A stretch of 64,000 nt of DNA, from assembly GCA_026706935.1 (NCBI GenBank), contig JAPOXV010000019.1, positions 124,001-188,000 of the forward strand, in the 5' to 3' direction. This document shows, piece after piece, positions 25,561-34,752 of the stretch. The notes under the pieces were generated by a model. The model saw only the letters and a list, made by a program, of their open reading frames with translations. It made no database searches and had not been told where the DNA came from. How positions within the stretch are numbered: the first letter of the stretch is position 1; the number at the start of each line of letters is the position of its first letter. This DNA comes from Gammaproteobacteria bacterium (GTDB lineage: Bacteria > Pseudomonadota > Gammaproteobacteria > Pseudomonadales > Azotimanducaceae). The position numbers and the translations under genes were made by a program.

Positions 25561-26883
25561 TTAAACCAGTGTGCCTCGTAGCGAATTCGGCAGCGCTTCG
25601 TCGATTCGTACCTCTACAAAATCACCGTTGGGCTTACCGGCGAAGTTCACAACGCGATTACATTCCGTGCGACCTTGCCAGAAGTTCGGATCACGTTTTG
25701 AGGGACCATGAACGAGTACGGTTTGTACGGTACCTTGCAGCCGTTCGCCGTGCCGTTCAGCTTGCATACGAAGGCGATCTTGGAGCTGCTGCAGTCGCTC
25801 TTTCTTTACGTCAAGAGAGGTTTCATCGGCGAGGTCGGCGGCGGGCGTCCCAGGTCGTGCGCTATACACGAAGCTGAAGGACGTATCGAAGTCGAGCTCC
25901 TCGACCAGATCCATGGTCTTCTGGAAGTCCTCTTCGGTTTCACCTGGAAATCCGACGATGAAATCAGATGAGAGCGCGATCGTTGGGCGTACTTTCTGCA
26001 GATTTCGAATCTTCGACTTGTACTCAAGTATCGTGTGATTGCGTTTCATCGCACTCAGCACGCGATCTGATCCAGACTGCACGGGTAGGTGAAGATGATT
26101 GACCAGTTTCGCTTCATTCGCAAACGCGTCGATAAGATGGTCACCGAAATCGATAGGGTGAGAAGTCGTGAAGCGGATGCGCTCGATACCTTCGATTTGC
26201 GCGACGTAATGGATCAGTTCAGCTAGATCAACCTGAGCACCGTCAAGATCTCCTCGGTAAGAATTGACGTTCTGACCCAGCAGATTGATTTCGCGCACGC
26301 CCTGCTGCGCGAGACTCACAACCTCACGCATCACGTCACTCACGGCACGGCTTACTTCCGGTCCTCGCGTATACGGCACGACACAAAACGAGCAATACTT
26401 GCTACATCCTTCCATGATCGTGACGTATGCGGACACCCCAGTCGCGTTCGGTGTGGGTAGCCGGTCGAACTTTTCAATCTCCGGAAAGCTGATGTCGACG
26501 ACCGGGAGCGATCGTTTAGTCGCTTCATCGATCATTTCGGGTAGTCGGTGTAGCGTTTGTGGACCGAACACCATGTCGACATACGGCGCACGCTCCGTGA
26601 TTGCAGAACCTTCTTGACTCGCGACGCAACCACCGACGCCAATCAGTATGTTCGGATTCGCGTCCTTGAGACGACGCCACCGACCTAATTCATGGAAGAC
26701 CTTTTCCTGCGCTTTCTCGCGGATGGAGCAGGTGTTGAGCAGTATGACGTCTGCTTGGGAAACATCATCAACGAGCGTCGCATCATGGCTCTCCTTGAGC
26801 AAATCGCCCATGCGATCCGAGTCGTACTCGTTCATCTGACATCCGTGTGTCTTGATGAAGAGATTCATGCCATGAAGGTTCAT
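25561..26883 (-). CDS. miaB: tRNA-2-methylthio-N6-dimethylallyladenosine synthase
   Basis: MiaB is a radical-SAM methylthiotransferase that modifies A37 of tRNAs reading UNN codons. The N-terminal UPF0004 domain has [11 protein letters not shown] with its cluster cysteine and further cysteines in [10 protein letters not shown] and [11 protein letters not shown]; the radical-SAM motif is CSKYCSFC; a C-terminal TRAM domain closes the protein. The start is uncertain between 26883 and 26868; both leave the family motif within 20 residues of the N-terminus. Confidence 0.95.
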   Translation of the reverse strand: MNLHGMNLFIKTHGCQMNEYDSDRMGDLLKESHDATLVDDVSQADVILLNTCSIREKAQEKVFHELGRWRRLKDANPNILIGVGGCVASQEGSAITERAPYVDMVFGPQTLHRLPEMIDEATKRSLPVVDISFPEIEKFDRLPTPNATGVSAYVTIMEGCSKYCSFCVVPYTRGPEVSRAVSDVMREVVSLAQQGVREINLLGQNVNSYRGDLDGAQVDLAELIHYVAQIEGIERIRFTTSHPIDFGDHLIDAFANEAKLVNHLHLPVQSGSDRVLSAMKRNHTILEYKSKIRNLQKVRPTIALSSDFIVGFPGETEEDFQKTMDLVEELDFDTSFSFVYSARPGTPAADLADETSLDVKKERLQQLQDRLRMQAERHGERLQGTVQTVLVHGPSKRDPNFWQGRTECNRVVNFAGKPNGDFVEVRIDEALPNSLRGTLV

Positions 26884-27072
26884 TGATGTAAGAAGCCGCA
26901 AGTGTACCTATGAACCGCCCTATCTCGCCACCCTTACACCAACGTGTATCGTGATAAATATCTCGTCGACTAAACTAGCTCGCGCAATTCCCACGAGTAT
27001 CTCGTGTCAAACGCGAAAACACGATCCACTTACGCGCGCCTTCGTCTCAACGCTCATTGACTCGCCTACTCG

Positions 27073-28389
27073 ATGCAATTCCCAAGTTTTGACTCGTCAC
27101 CCACCTTCAGGTTGTTTACGGTTCTTGCGTTCGCGGTCGCACTCGCGGTACCGATTGCACTCGTTTGGCTCGTCGTAGAAGTTCGCTTTGAGTACGAACA
27201 GGAAGTCTCAGCCGAAATCTCGCGAGGATGGGGCGATGAGCAAGTAATCATCGGTCCTTTTCTGCGGCTAAAAGTTCGCCCGCCGGCTAGTGCAATGGCA
27301 GACGTGTCGACAGGAGACGACCAAATACAGAGTTATTTCTTCACGCCGCGATCCTGGTCCGTTAAGTCCGTCGCCCAGCACGAAGAGCGGAAGAAGGGGA
27401 TCTTTAAGAAGCCGGTGTATGTCTCGACCATCGTAGTGGAGGGATCCTTCAACAATGACTTGACCGCGTTTGCAGGGCGCCGTAACGTCGACATCGCGAA
27501 CATCGAGGGCTGCTCGATTCAGCTGGCGCTCTCGTACTCGCAAATCATCCGTTCACTCGACGGACAGTTTGGTGGGCGTGAGTTAGATTTCGAACCGTCG
27601 TCCCAACGTTTGGGATGGCACGGTGAACCCATTCAAGCGGAACTCAATAGCTCGGAATGTAGTGGTGGCACTTTCCAACTGAGTCTCGTCGCACGAGGCT
27701 CAAACCGGCACTCAATCGCTATGGTTGGGGACGAAAGTACATTAGCGATGGATGCCTCATGGCCGCACCCTAGTTTTGAAGGGCGGCAACTACCAGATAG
27801 CTACAACGTAGCTTCAACGGGCTTTAAAGCAGACTGGACCTCAAACGCGCTGGCGCGTGGGTTCGCTTCAGAACTTGACGAAAATGAGTGGCTAGCGATT
27901 ACTGACGAGAGTGTGGTTGGGTTCTCATTTCATGAACCTAGTTCGTTGTATCGGATGGTCACGCGTGCCGTCAAATACGGCTTTTTCGTGGTCGGCTTAA
28001 CGCTACTTTCAATATTCTGTCTCGAAATGGTCACGTCAGCGAAGATCCACGTGATTCAGTATGCGATCGTCGGCGCCGCACTCGCGCTTTTCTATCTGCT
28101 GCTGTTGTCCTTCGCCGAGCACATCGGTTTCGTCGCGTCCTATATTGTCGCTAGTGTTGTGCTGATCTCATTGATAGTCGGATACGCCTGGGTTAGCACG
28201 CATGAGAAAAAGTTCGTTGGGAGTCTTGCGGCTCTCTTATTTAGCGTCTACGCGGCGCTCTATATTTGTCTCGCATCTACCGACTATGCGCTTCTGATCG
28301 GTAGCCTCTTACTTGTCATCCTTATCGCAGGTTTGATGTACGCTACCAGGAATATGGTCGTCGATTCGAACCAGCTCGATGAACGATAG
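27073..28389 (+). CDS. CreD-like inner membrane protein
   Basis: The 438-residue protein has one N-terminal membrane segment (about 13-36), a large soluble domain (about 40-290) and a C-terminal cluster of about five membrane segments. This is the layout of CreD (cell envelope integrity family), which is induced by the CreBC system in enterobacteria. Motifs such as FTPRSWSVKSVAQHEERKKGIFKKP and KYGFFVVGLTLLSIF resemble CreD stretches (family: pVY...r.GIFevPVY; KYg.LFi.lTf..Ff..E). No creBC genes are near. Precise role is unknown; envelope stress is the family context. Confidence 0.8.
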   Translation: MQFPSFDSSPTFRLFTVLAFAVALAVPIALVWLVVEVRFEYEQEVSAEISRGWGDEQVIIGPFLRLKVRPPASAMADVSTGDDQIQSYFFTPRSWSVKSVAQHEERKKGIFKKPVYVSTIVVEGSFNNDLTAFAGRRNVDIANIEGCSIQLALSYSQIIRSLDGQFGGRELDFEPSSQRLGWHGEPIQAELNSSECSGGTFQLSLVARGSNRHSIAMVGDESTLAMDASWPHPSFEGRQLPDSYNVASTGFKADWTSNALARGFASELDENEWLAITDESVVGFSFHEPSSLYRMVTRAVKYGFFVVGLTLLSIFCLEMVTSAKIHVIQYAIVGAALALFYLLLLSFAEHIGFVASYIVASVVLISLIVGYAWVSTHEKKFVGSLAALLFSVYAALYICLASTDYALLIGSLLLVILIAGLMYATRNMVVDSNQLDER

Positions 28390-28474
28390 ACTAGAACAGC
28401 CAATTCGATTCGTGCCGCATATCCAAACGACACTACAATAAGCGCGTCCGAATCCCATCCAACGACGAACCTCA

Positions 28475-28801
28475 ATGGCTGAAACACAAGATCGCGTGTA
28501 TCGCGTCTTGTTCCACAATCAAGGAAAGATTTTCGACGTGTTCGTACGTAGCGTGGGACGAGCTGAGTTATTCGGTTTTCTCGAACTACAGGACTTCGTG
28601 TTTTCCAACCCAACATCGATGGTAATTGATCCAACCGAAGATAAGTTACGCAACGAGTTTGAATCGGTAAAACGAGTCTTCATTCCGATCGCGAACATTG
28701 AAAGAATTGATGAAGTTAAGGAAGTTGGCGAGGCGAAAATAACGGAGAGCGACGGTACTTTAATCCATCAATTTCCCACCCGTGAGAGACCTACGCGTTA
28801 G
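28475..28801 (+). CDS. DUF1820 family protein
   Basis: The 108-residue soluble protein has YRVLFHNQGKIFDVFVR, ELFGFLEL and the VIDPTEDKLRNEFESVKR block, all typical of DUF1820, a small family common in gammaproteobacteria and of unknown function. There is no signal peptide. It stands alone between the CreD-like gene and an FAD reductase, on the same strand as both, with 85 bp upstream and 40 bp downstream. Confidence 0.9.
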   Translation: MAETQDRVYRVLFHNQGKIFDVFVRSVGRAELFGFLELQDFVFSNPTSMVIDPTEDKLRNEFESVKRVFIPIANIERIDEVKEVGEAKITESDGTLIHQFPTRERPTR

Positions 28802-28841
28802 ACACTCATTCATTAACTTGCCGATTTAAATATCCCGAATA

Positions 28842-30050
28842 ATGTCAGTCGTCATCGTTGGCGGAGGTCATGCAGGTGGCCAAGCCGCCGCAAGTCTTCG
28901 TCAACTTAAGTACGAAGGACCTATCACACTAGTCGGATCTGAAAGCTACGTACCGTATCAGCGTCCCCCGCTAACGAAGGAATATCTTCGAGGCGAGCAA
29001 GGATTGGATCGAGTTACACTAAGACCGGAAGCGTTTTACGAGAAAAACAACGTTGCACTCATGCTTGGACGTGAAGTCCGAGCGATCGACCGCGACAAGA
29101 AGATTGTTGAGTTGGACGGGGAGGACGAGCTCGCATACGACAAGCTCGTACTAGCAACCGGTTCCACACCGATTTTGCCACCGATTCCGGGCGCGAATCT
29201 TGATGGTGTGCATCTCTTGCGAACGATCAAAGACGTCGACGCTATCGTGAACGAACTAAAGCCGTCGCCGACGATTGGCATCATCGGTGGTGGGTACATT
29301 GGTTTGGAAGCTGCCGCTTCATTTCGTCATCTAGGTATGGATGCATCGGTCATCGAAATGGAAGATCGACTATTGAAGCGCGTCGCGACCGAGGAGCTCG
29401 CATCGTTCTATGCAAATCTACACCGCCAACATGGGGTGGATATCCATCTAAATTCCCAAGTAACCGAAATCTGCGGAGATGGAGATGGATGGGTTTCATC
29501 ATTGAAAGTATCCGATGGTGCCAATATCGACCTGAACTTAGTGATCGTCGGGGTAGGTATTCGTCCGAACACCGAACTCGCGTCTGAAGCAGGACTCTCT
29601 GTCGAAAACGGAATCAGAGTCAACGAGCACTGCCAAACAGAAGATGCCGATATATATGCGATCGGTGACTGTACTAACCACCCAAACCCACTAATCGATC
29701 GTCGTCTGCGCCTCGAATCTGTACCTAACGCAATGGAACAAGCGCGCGTTGCGGCTGCCAACATCGCAGGTACACCTACGACGTACGCGAGTTTTCCTTG
29801 GTTCTGGTCCGACCAATACGACTTGAAGCTTCAAATGGTCGGCTTCGCGAGCGACCGCGACGAGACCGTTACGCGTGGGAACCGTGACTCAAACGCATTT
29901 GCAGACTTCCACGTCAAAGATGGTGTATTGGTCGGTGCAGATGCGATCAATTCACCGCGAGATTTCATGGCCGCTCGCCAGCTCTGCGGTAAGTCGGTTG
30001 ACCGAGAAGCCCTTGGTGATCCGTTAGTTGATTTGCGCTCGTTGCTGTAG
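28842..30050 (+). CDS. FAD-dependent ferredoxin/rubredoxin-type reductase
   Basis: This 402-residue oxidoreductase has an N-terminal FAD-binding GGGHAGGQAA motif, a second dinucleotide fold GIIGGGYIGLEAA for NAD(P)H, and the ATG/GD block DIYAIGDC. The C-terminal domain (SFPWFWSDQYDLKLQMVG) is that of the reductase partners of dioxygenases and cytochrome P450s (BphA4/ThcD type). No ferredoxin, P450 or Rieske oxygenase lies next to it, so its electron acceptor is unknown. A TauD-type dioxygenase lies nearby, but such enzymes do not normally need a reductase. Confidence 0.9.
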   Translation: MSVVIVGGGHAGGQAAASLRQLKYEGPITLVGSESYVPYQRPPLTKEYLRGEQGLDRVTLRPEAFYEKNNVALMLGREVRAIDRDKKIVELDGEDELAYDKLVLATGSTPILPPIPGANLDGVHLLRTIKDVDAIVNELKPSPTIGIIGGGYIGLEAAASFRHLGMDASVIEMEDRLLKRVATEELASFYANLHRQHGVDIHLNSQVTEICGDGDGWVSSLKVSDGANIDLNLVIVGVGIRPNTELASEAGLSVENGIRVNEHCQTEDADIYAIGDCTNHPNPLIDRRLRLESVPNAMEQARVAAANIAGTPTTYASFPWFWSDQYDLKLQMVGFASDRDETVTRGNRDSNAFADFHVKDGVLVGADAINSPRDFMAARQLCGKSVDREALGDPLVDLRSLL

Positions 30051-30144
30051 AGTTTCGGAACACTTCGAAAATATCGATCGATAACAAGCTCTGTTAACTA
30101 GAGCGCGAGTGCGAAAGTGCGAACCTATTCATAGGAATTCCTTA

Positions 30145-31254
30145 ATGATTACTACGGAAAATCCGATCTACGAGGTAAATACTCAATCGACGAATTCAGC
30201 AACCCAAATTGATACAGTGCGCTTACGCCCTGGATATCTGTTCGTTGTATTGCTCGTAGCGTTGAGCTATATTGCTACACCAACAGCACTAGGCGACACT
30301 GTCGAAATGACAAACGATGACCCGAACCTGCAAATCAGTACCGACTATGGGGATCGGATTCTCGAGTACGACTTTGATTCATTCAACGTCGGGATTGCTG
30401 AATATTCGGATGGACCGACCGGCACAACAGTATTCCACTTCCCAGAAGGTGCGCGAGCTGCAGTAGACATACGTGGTGGCGCACCCGGTTTCATAGGAGA
30501 CTACGGCTTTGTGCATGCGATCAGTCTCGCGGGTGGATCGTTGCTTGGGCTCGAAGCGGCGAGCGGTGTCGCTTCCGGAATACTCGCCAGGAACGGCTAC
30601 ACAGCGAACTGGGAAGCGATTCCACTCGTGAGCGGCGGGATCATTTTCGACTTCGGTCCACGGGACAACAGCATCTATCCGGACAAACGCCTAGGTCGCG
30701 CGGCGTTTGAGAACGCCCAACCCAACCGATTCCCGTTAGGCGCAAGAGGCGCGGGCATTTCCGCTACGGTTGGGAAAATGCTAGGTTTTGATCGGCTGGA
30801 AAACGCCGGTCAAGGCGCGGCGTTTGTTGAGACCGGCGGGATTAAGGTATTTGCGTGCGTTGTATTGAACGCTGTCGGTGCCGTCGTAGACCGTGAAGGT
30901 CAAGTTGTACGTGGGCATCTTGACCCGGAAACTGGTGATCGTATTAGCTTCATGGCTGCGATCGAACAGCAAATTGCGGATGCCGAAGCAAGACTGAGTG
31001 CACCGCCAGGCAACACCACACTTGCCGTCGTCATAACCAATCAATCCACCACACGCTTCAATATGGATCAACTCGCTCGACAAGTTCATAGTTCGATGGC
31101 ACGTGCGATACAACCATTCCAAACCGACACTGATGGCGATACGCTGTGGTTCGTTTCGACAGGCGAAATCGATATAGAACCGTGGTCCGGTCCAGGACTA
31201 GGGACGTTAGCGTCTGAGGTGGTATGGGACGCGGTGTTAGCCGCGCATCCGTGA
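30145..31254 (+). CDS. P1 family peptidase (DmpA/S58-like), exported
   Basis: Family members are self-cleaving N-terminal-nucleophile amino- or beta-peptidases. I chose the ATG at 30145 because AGGA lies eight bases before it; the GTG at 30109 has no such site. A hydrophobic segment around residues 30-50 predicts export. Family landmarks include the long glycine-rich region with HAISLAGGSLLGLEAASGV, RGAGISATVGKMLG, VVLNAVGAVVD and GNTTLAVVITNQ. By analogy with DmpA/BapA, the residue after the Gly-Asn of the last motif (Thr) is the likely autocleavage nucleophile. Physiological substrate is unknown. Confidence 0.88.
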   Translation: MITTENPIYEVNTQSTNSATQIDTVRLRPGYLFVVLLVALSYIATPTALGDTVEMTNDDPNLQISTDYGDRILEYDFDSFNVGIAEYSDGPTGTTVFHFPEGARAAVDIRGGAPGFIGDYGFVHAISLAGGSLLGLEAASGVASGILARNGYTANWEAIPLVSGGIIFDFGPRDNSIYPDKRLGRAAFENAQPNRFPLGARGAGISATVGKMLGFDRLENAGQGAAFVETGGIKVFACVVLNAVGAVVDREGQVVRGHLDPETGDRISFMAAIEQQIADAEARLSAPPGNTTLAVVITNQSTTRFNMDQLARQVHSSMARAIQPFQTDTDGDTLWFVSTGEIDIEPWSGPGLGTLASEVVWDAVLAAHP

Positions 31255-31286
31255 TTTCGCGGCATCGACAAGAGCGCGAATCTCAC
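31251..31286. terminator. Possible bidirectional terminator hairpin between convergent genes
   Basis: GTGA-T-TTCGCG (31251-31261) can pair with CGCGAA-TC-TCAC (31275-31286), giving ten base pairs with a small internal loop. The hairpin contains the stop codons of both the P1 peptidase (plus) and the CoA-transferase (minus), which converge here with only 28 bp between. There is no clear T-run, so efficiency as an intrinsic terminator is doubtful. Confidence 0.35.
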
Positions 31287-32458
31287 GCATTGACAATCCC
31301 GGCTTGTGCGAGCTGATCAATAGCCTTATCGGTCAGCCCCAAGTCCGCCGCAAGAACAGAACTCGTATGCTCACCTAATTGCGGCGCAGGTTTAACTGAT
31401 ACGTCGCTCTCGGACATCTTCACCGGCCAACGAAGCAGTTTGATCATACCGTGGATCGGATGCTCTACTTCATGCACAAATCCGCGCTCCACCAGATGAG
31501 GATTTGTGTACAGGTCCTGCGTCGTCAGTACGGCACTAGCGGGGACACCCGCCTCAGCGAGTTCTCGCATTGCGTCGTATTTCTTCCGTTCCCGCGTCCA
31601 TGTCGTGACCTTCTCGCGAATCAATGCCATTGTTTCTTCTCGAGTCCGTTCGCCAGTAGAAGCATCGTCCTCAATACCGCCGACAACACCTAAGAGAGCT
31701 TCCGCCATCTTTCCCGTGACCGCCATCACGAATAGGTAATCATTGGGTCCATCGCCCTTACACGGATACAGGTTTGAATAGGGACCGCCGCCGTTACCGG
31801 ATCTGCCCGCTGGTCGCTCTCCAAACCGTCCACCTGAGGTTGCGGTACGAAGGTAGTACGTCATCGCTTCTTGCATCGACAACTCGATAAACTGACCCTT
31901 CCCCGTTCGTAATTTCTGAATGTACGCACCACAAATGGCTAACGCCATTTGCACGCCAGTACCGGCGTCTCCCATCGTTGGTCCGGGACGCATCGGTGGT
32001 CCGTCCACTTCTCCAGTGATTGAAAACGCGCCGGCGGCCGCTTGAGCCACCATGTCATAGCACTTGAAATCGGACCACGGTCCGTCTAAACCAAACCCCT
32101 TCAAGCGCGCATAGATGATGTCAGGTTTGCGAGTACGCATGACATCGTAGGTAAGGTCTAGTTTCTCGATTACACCGGGTCCATAGTTCTCGACGAAAAC
32201 ATCGAACTTCGGAACTAAATCCAAGAACAGCTCACGACCTTTTGGGGACTTTAGATCGATCGCGACGCTACGTTTGTTGGAATTCCACACGATGAAGTAC
32301 TCCGCATTCCCGTTTGGTCCTCTTCCCGGATCTCCTCGTCCCGGCGCTTCAACCTTCACGACATCCGCACCCATCCACGCTAACGCCTGTGTACATGACG
32401 TACCAGCTTCGTATTGCGTCATATCCAAGATGCGCATGCCGTCTAACGCAGCCATCAT
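31283..32458 (-). CDS. CaiB/BaiF family (class III) CoA-transferase
   Basis: The 391-residue protein starts with GMRILDMTQYEAGTSCTQALAWMGADVVKVEAP, followed by GRGDPGR and NSNKRSVAIDLKSPKGREL, all landmarks of family III CoA-transferases (formyl-CoA:oxalate or carnitine type). The catalytic aspartate is expected in the GDAGTG-containing region (TMGDAGTGVQMALAICGA), where a conserved Asp is present. Acyl substrate cannot be told from sequence. It is a single gene, convergent with the P1 peptidase and divergent from the dioxygenase, consistent with a catabolic accessory function. Confidence 0.92.
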   Translation of the reverse strand: MMAALDGMRILDMTQYEAGTSCTQALAWMGADVVKVEAPGRGDPGRGPNGNAEYFIVWNSNKRSVAIDLKSPKGRELFLDLVPKFDVFVENYGPGVIEKLDLTYDVMRTRKPDIIYARLKGFGLDGPWSDFKCYDMVAQAAAGAFSITGEVDGPPMRPGPTMGDAGTGVQMALAICGAYIQKLRTGKGQFIELSMQEAMTYYLRTATSGGRFGERPAGRSGNGGGPYSNLYPCKGDGPNDYLFVMAVTGKMAEALLGVVGGIEDDASTGERTREETMALIREKVTTWTRERKKYDAMRELAEAGVPASAVLTTQDLYTNPHLVERGFVHEVEHPIHGMIKLLRWPVKMSESDVSVKPAPQLGEHTSSVLAADLGLTDKAIDQLAQAGIVNA

Positions 32459-32680
32459 TCATCCTTCGTTTTAACCAAGAACGCGACTTCATGTCACTTG
32501 GTTCAGTATAGGGAAACGCTTAGACGCACAACTGATTCACTATCGGAACCGACCTCGAATGAGGCAATTCTCTGGTCGATGTCTCGTTAATCGACCCAAC
32601 TGAAGTCATTTTCATCTACGCTTCGCATATATTTCACGCTTGCGATCCAATCCACCACACTCAAACATCCGGAAACGCGA

Positions 32681-33508
32681 ATGTCCCAAGCCCTCGAAGT
32701 CAATCCTCTCACACCGACGATCGGCGCAGAAATCGTCGGGGTGGACTTAGCTCAACCACTTTCGGATGAGATGTTCGATCACATCCATGACGCATGGATG
32801 AACCACTTGGTGCTGTTCTTTCGAGACCAACAGATCACACCTGAGCAGCACTTAGCGTTCGGCCGACGGTTTGGTAACTTGCATATCCATCCCGCAGCAC
32901 CTTATTTACACGACAATCCTGAACTAATGAGGGTTCACACGGACAAGGACTCACACATTCAAAACGGTGCGGCTTGGCATTCGGACGTTTCTGCAGACGA
33001 AGAGCCGCCTTTAGGCTCGATTCTGCATCTGCATCGCGTTCCACCGAACGGTGGCGACACGCTGTTCGCGAATATGTACGCTGCATATGAGGCGCTGAGT
33101 CCATCGATTCAGAATCTGCTGATTGGCTTAGAAGCACACCATGTTTCGGACTACACGAATCAATATGGTGACCATAAGCCACAACGCGAATATCCAAGAG
33201 CCGTACATCCAGTCGTACGAACCCACCCTGTCACGGGGCGCCGAGCGTTGTTCGTCAATTCTGGATTCACGAAACGCATTCGAGGAATGTCTCGACTCGA
33301 AAGCGACGCGCTCCTTGAGATGTTGTTTAAACACGTGACGAACCCTAGGTTTCACTGTCGCTTTCAATGGGAAGCCAACTCGATTGCCATGTGGGACAAC
33401 CGGTGTGTCCAACACCTAGCGATCTGGGACTACTACCCCGAGACTCGAAGCGGTATCCGGGTGACCGTCCAGGGCGACAGGCCGTTTTTCAAGCAGGAAG
33501 CTGTCTAA
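32681..33508 (+). CDS. TauD/TfdA family Fe(II)/2-oxoglutarate dioxygenase
   Basis: The protein is a non-haem iron, 2-oxoglutarate-dependent dioxygenase of the taurine dioxygenase group. The iron-binding HxD is in AWHSDVSA, the third ligand His in NRCVQHLAIWDY, and the 2-oxoglutarate-binding Arg in RSGIRVTVQGD; PTIGAEIVGVDLAQPL at the N-terminus is typical. Length (275) is normal. Members release sulfite from taurine or hydroxylate other small acids. No sulfonate transporter is close by, so the substrate remains unknown. Confidence 0.93.
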   Translation: MSQALEVNPLTPTIGAEIVGVDLAQPLSDEMFDHIHDAWMNHLVLFFRDQQITPEQHLAFGRRFGNLHIHPAAPYLHDNPELMRVHTDKDSHIQNGAAWHSDVSADEEPPLGSILHLHRVPPNGGDTLFANMYAAYEALSPSIQNLLIGLEAHHVSDYTNQYGDHKPQREYPRAVHPVVRTHPVTGRRALFVNSGFTKRIRGMSRLESDALLEMLFKHVTNPRFHCRFQWEANSIAMWDNRCVQHLAIWDYYPETRSGIRVTVQGDRPFFKQEAV

Positions 33509-33585
33509 ATCGGGAAGTCGTAATAAAACGCTCCAGGCGAACGCGATAAACTACTCTTGAAGCAATCTAGGATTTTGCTGAGCCA

Positions 33586-33972
33586 GTGTCTGACACGATC
33601 GTAAAAGAGAAGGATTCGAAGCTTCAAACACTTCTTGAAGACTATCAGGAAACCCTAGAGGAACGCTCGGACCAGTTCGTCAAGTGCGCGAATTGTCTCC
33701 ACGTTCTCACTCATGCTGATACTGCAATCAGCGTTGCAGGCAATCATCGGCACGTCAAAACTAACCCATACGGAAACACCTTTGAGTTCCGTTGCTTTAG
33801 CGAGGCGTTAGGGTGTGCCGTCGAAGGACCCGATGAAAGTGCTCACAGCTGGTTTCCAGGTTGCGTTTGGCAATACCTTTACTGCGAAGCATGCAACCAG
33901 CATTTAGGTTGGTTTTTTCACGGCGCGGATAGTTTCTTCGGTATCCGCTCAGACGCGATTCACATCGAATAG
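33586..33972 (+). CDS. Bacterial CULT-domain (cereblon-type ligand-binding) protein
   Basis: This 128-residue protein, starting with GTG, matches the CULT domain that in human cereblon binds thalidomide and natural cyclic-imide degrons. Two CxxC pairs (Cys34/37 and Cys100/103) form the expected zinc site. Three tryptophans (Trp89, Trp95, Trp109) have exactly the 6 and 14 residue spacing of the aromatic pocket in human cereblon (380, 386, 400) and in the single-domain homologue from Magnetospirillum gryphiswaldense. HSWFPG...W and HLGWFF are diagnostic. There is no signal peptide. Residues 1-30 form an extra charged helix. The physiological ligand of bacterial CULT proteins is not established. 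Identification is from motif spacing. Confidence 0.88.
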   Translation: MSDTIVKEKDSKLQTLLEDYQETLEERSDQFVKCANCLHVLTHADTAISVAGNHRHVKTNPYGNTFEFRCFSEALGCAVEGPDESAHSWFPGCVWQYLYCEACNQHLGWFFHGADSFFGIRSDAIHIE

Positions 33973-34036
33973 ATCGAGACAGAATCAGTTAAAACACGTT
34001 CCGTTTAATTCGCGCGACTTTTTATCCGATACACGC

Positions 34037-34729
34037 ATGCCCGACCTGCGAGCAGACGATTACGACGTTCTTTCCTTCGATTGCTACGGGACTCTCGTTG
34101 ATTGGGAGACCGCGATCATTCAATACCTTCAACCCGTCCTTCTATCTCACGACGTGCATGTATTTGATGGCACAATCCTTGAGTTCTACGCTGAGTGGGA
34201 GCCTCTGGAGCAGGATGCAGGCGGAACGTATCGGGATGTTCTGAGCCGTGTTATGACCCGCTACGGTGCAAGGTTGGGCTTCACACCTACAGCCAAAGAA
34301 ACCGAAGGATTCGTCAACGCGATCGCCAGCTCAAACCCATTTGAAGATACGACTGATGCACTTACGAAACTAGCACAGCACTTTAGCCTCGCGATCATCT
34401 CGAATACGGATGAGGACCTAATACAGCAAACACTTCAGTCGATACCCACGGAATTCAGCACCGTTTTAACCGCTCAGGAACTGGGTGCGTACAAGCCTAA
34501 CCGGGAGATGATGCGGAGTGCGTTCGACCAGATTCGTCAACGCGGTAAACGAATACTCCACGTTGCGCAGAGCAAGTACCACGACATCCTACCCGCGAGC
34601 GAACTCGGACTAAATACGGTTTGGATTAACCGAAGCAGTGAGCATGCTTCCGCTGTACAAGGCGTTAATGCAAATCCTGTGTGGGAATTCGAGAGTCTAG
34701 CTGATTTCGCCGAGACCTTCGAACGTTGA
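34037..34729 (+). CDS. HAD-superfamily hydrolase (haloacid dehalogenase type II-like)
   Basis: The N-terminal FDCYGTLVDW carries the nucleophilic aspartate of HAD motif I; motif II is in AIISNTDED, the motif III lysine in GAYKPNREM, and the region HVAQSKYHDILPA stands for the motif IV acidic site. The 230-residue length and FDCYGTLVDWE are characteristic of type II haloacid dehalogenases and their phosphatase relatives. Substrate is unknown. It follows the CULT gene by 64 bp on the same strand and converges on ftsZ. Confidence 0.9.
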   Translation: MPDLRADDYDVLSFDCYGTLVDWETAIIQYLQPVLLSHDVHVFDGTILEFYAEWEPLEQDAGGTYRDVLSRVMTRYGARLGFTPTAKETEGFVNAIASSNPFEDTTDALTKLAQHFSLAIISNTDEDLIQQTLQSIPTEFSTVLTAQELGAYKPNREMMRSAFDQIRQRGKRILHVAQSKYHDILPASELGLNTVWINRSSEHASAVQGVNANPVWEFESLADFAETFER

Positions 34730-34752
34730 CCTATCGACCTTAACCCAACTTG

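Noticed and set aside
30145-31254. Suspected loss of the P1 peptidase nucleophile (GQGAAFV where relatives often have a GSAS-like motif)
   Set aside because: The autocleavage site of this family is better matched by GNTTLAVV later in the protein, where the threonine is present, so the enzyme is probably intact.
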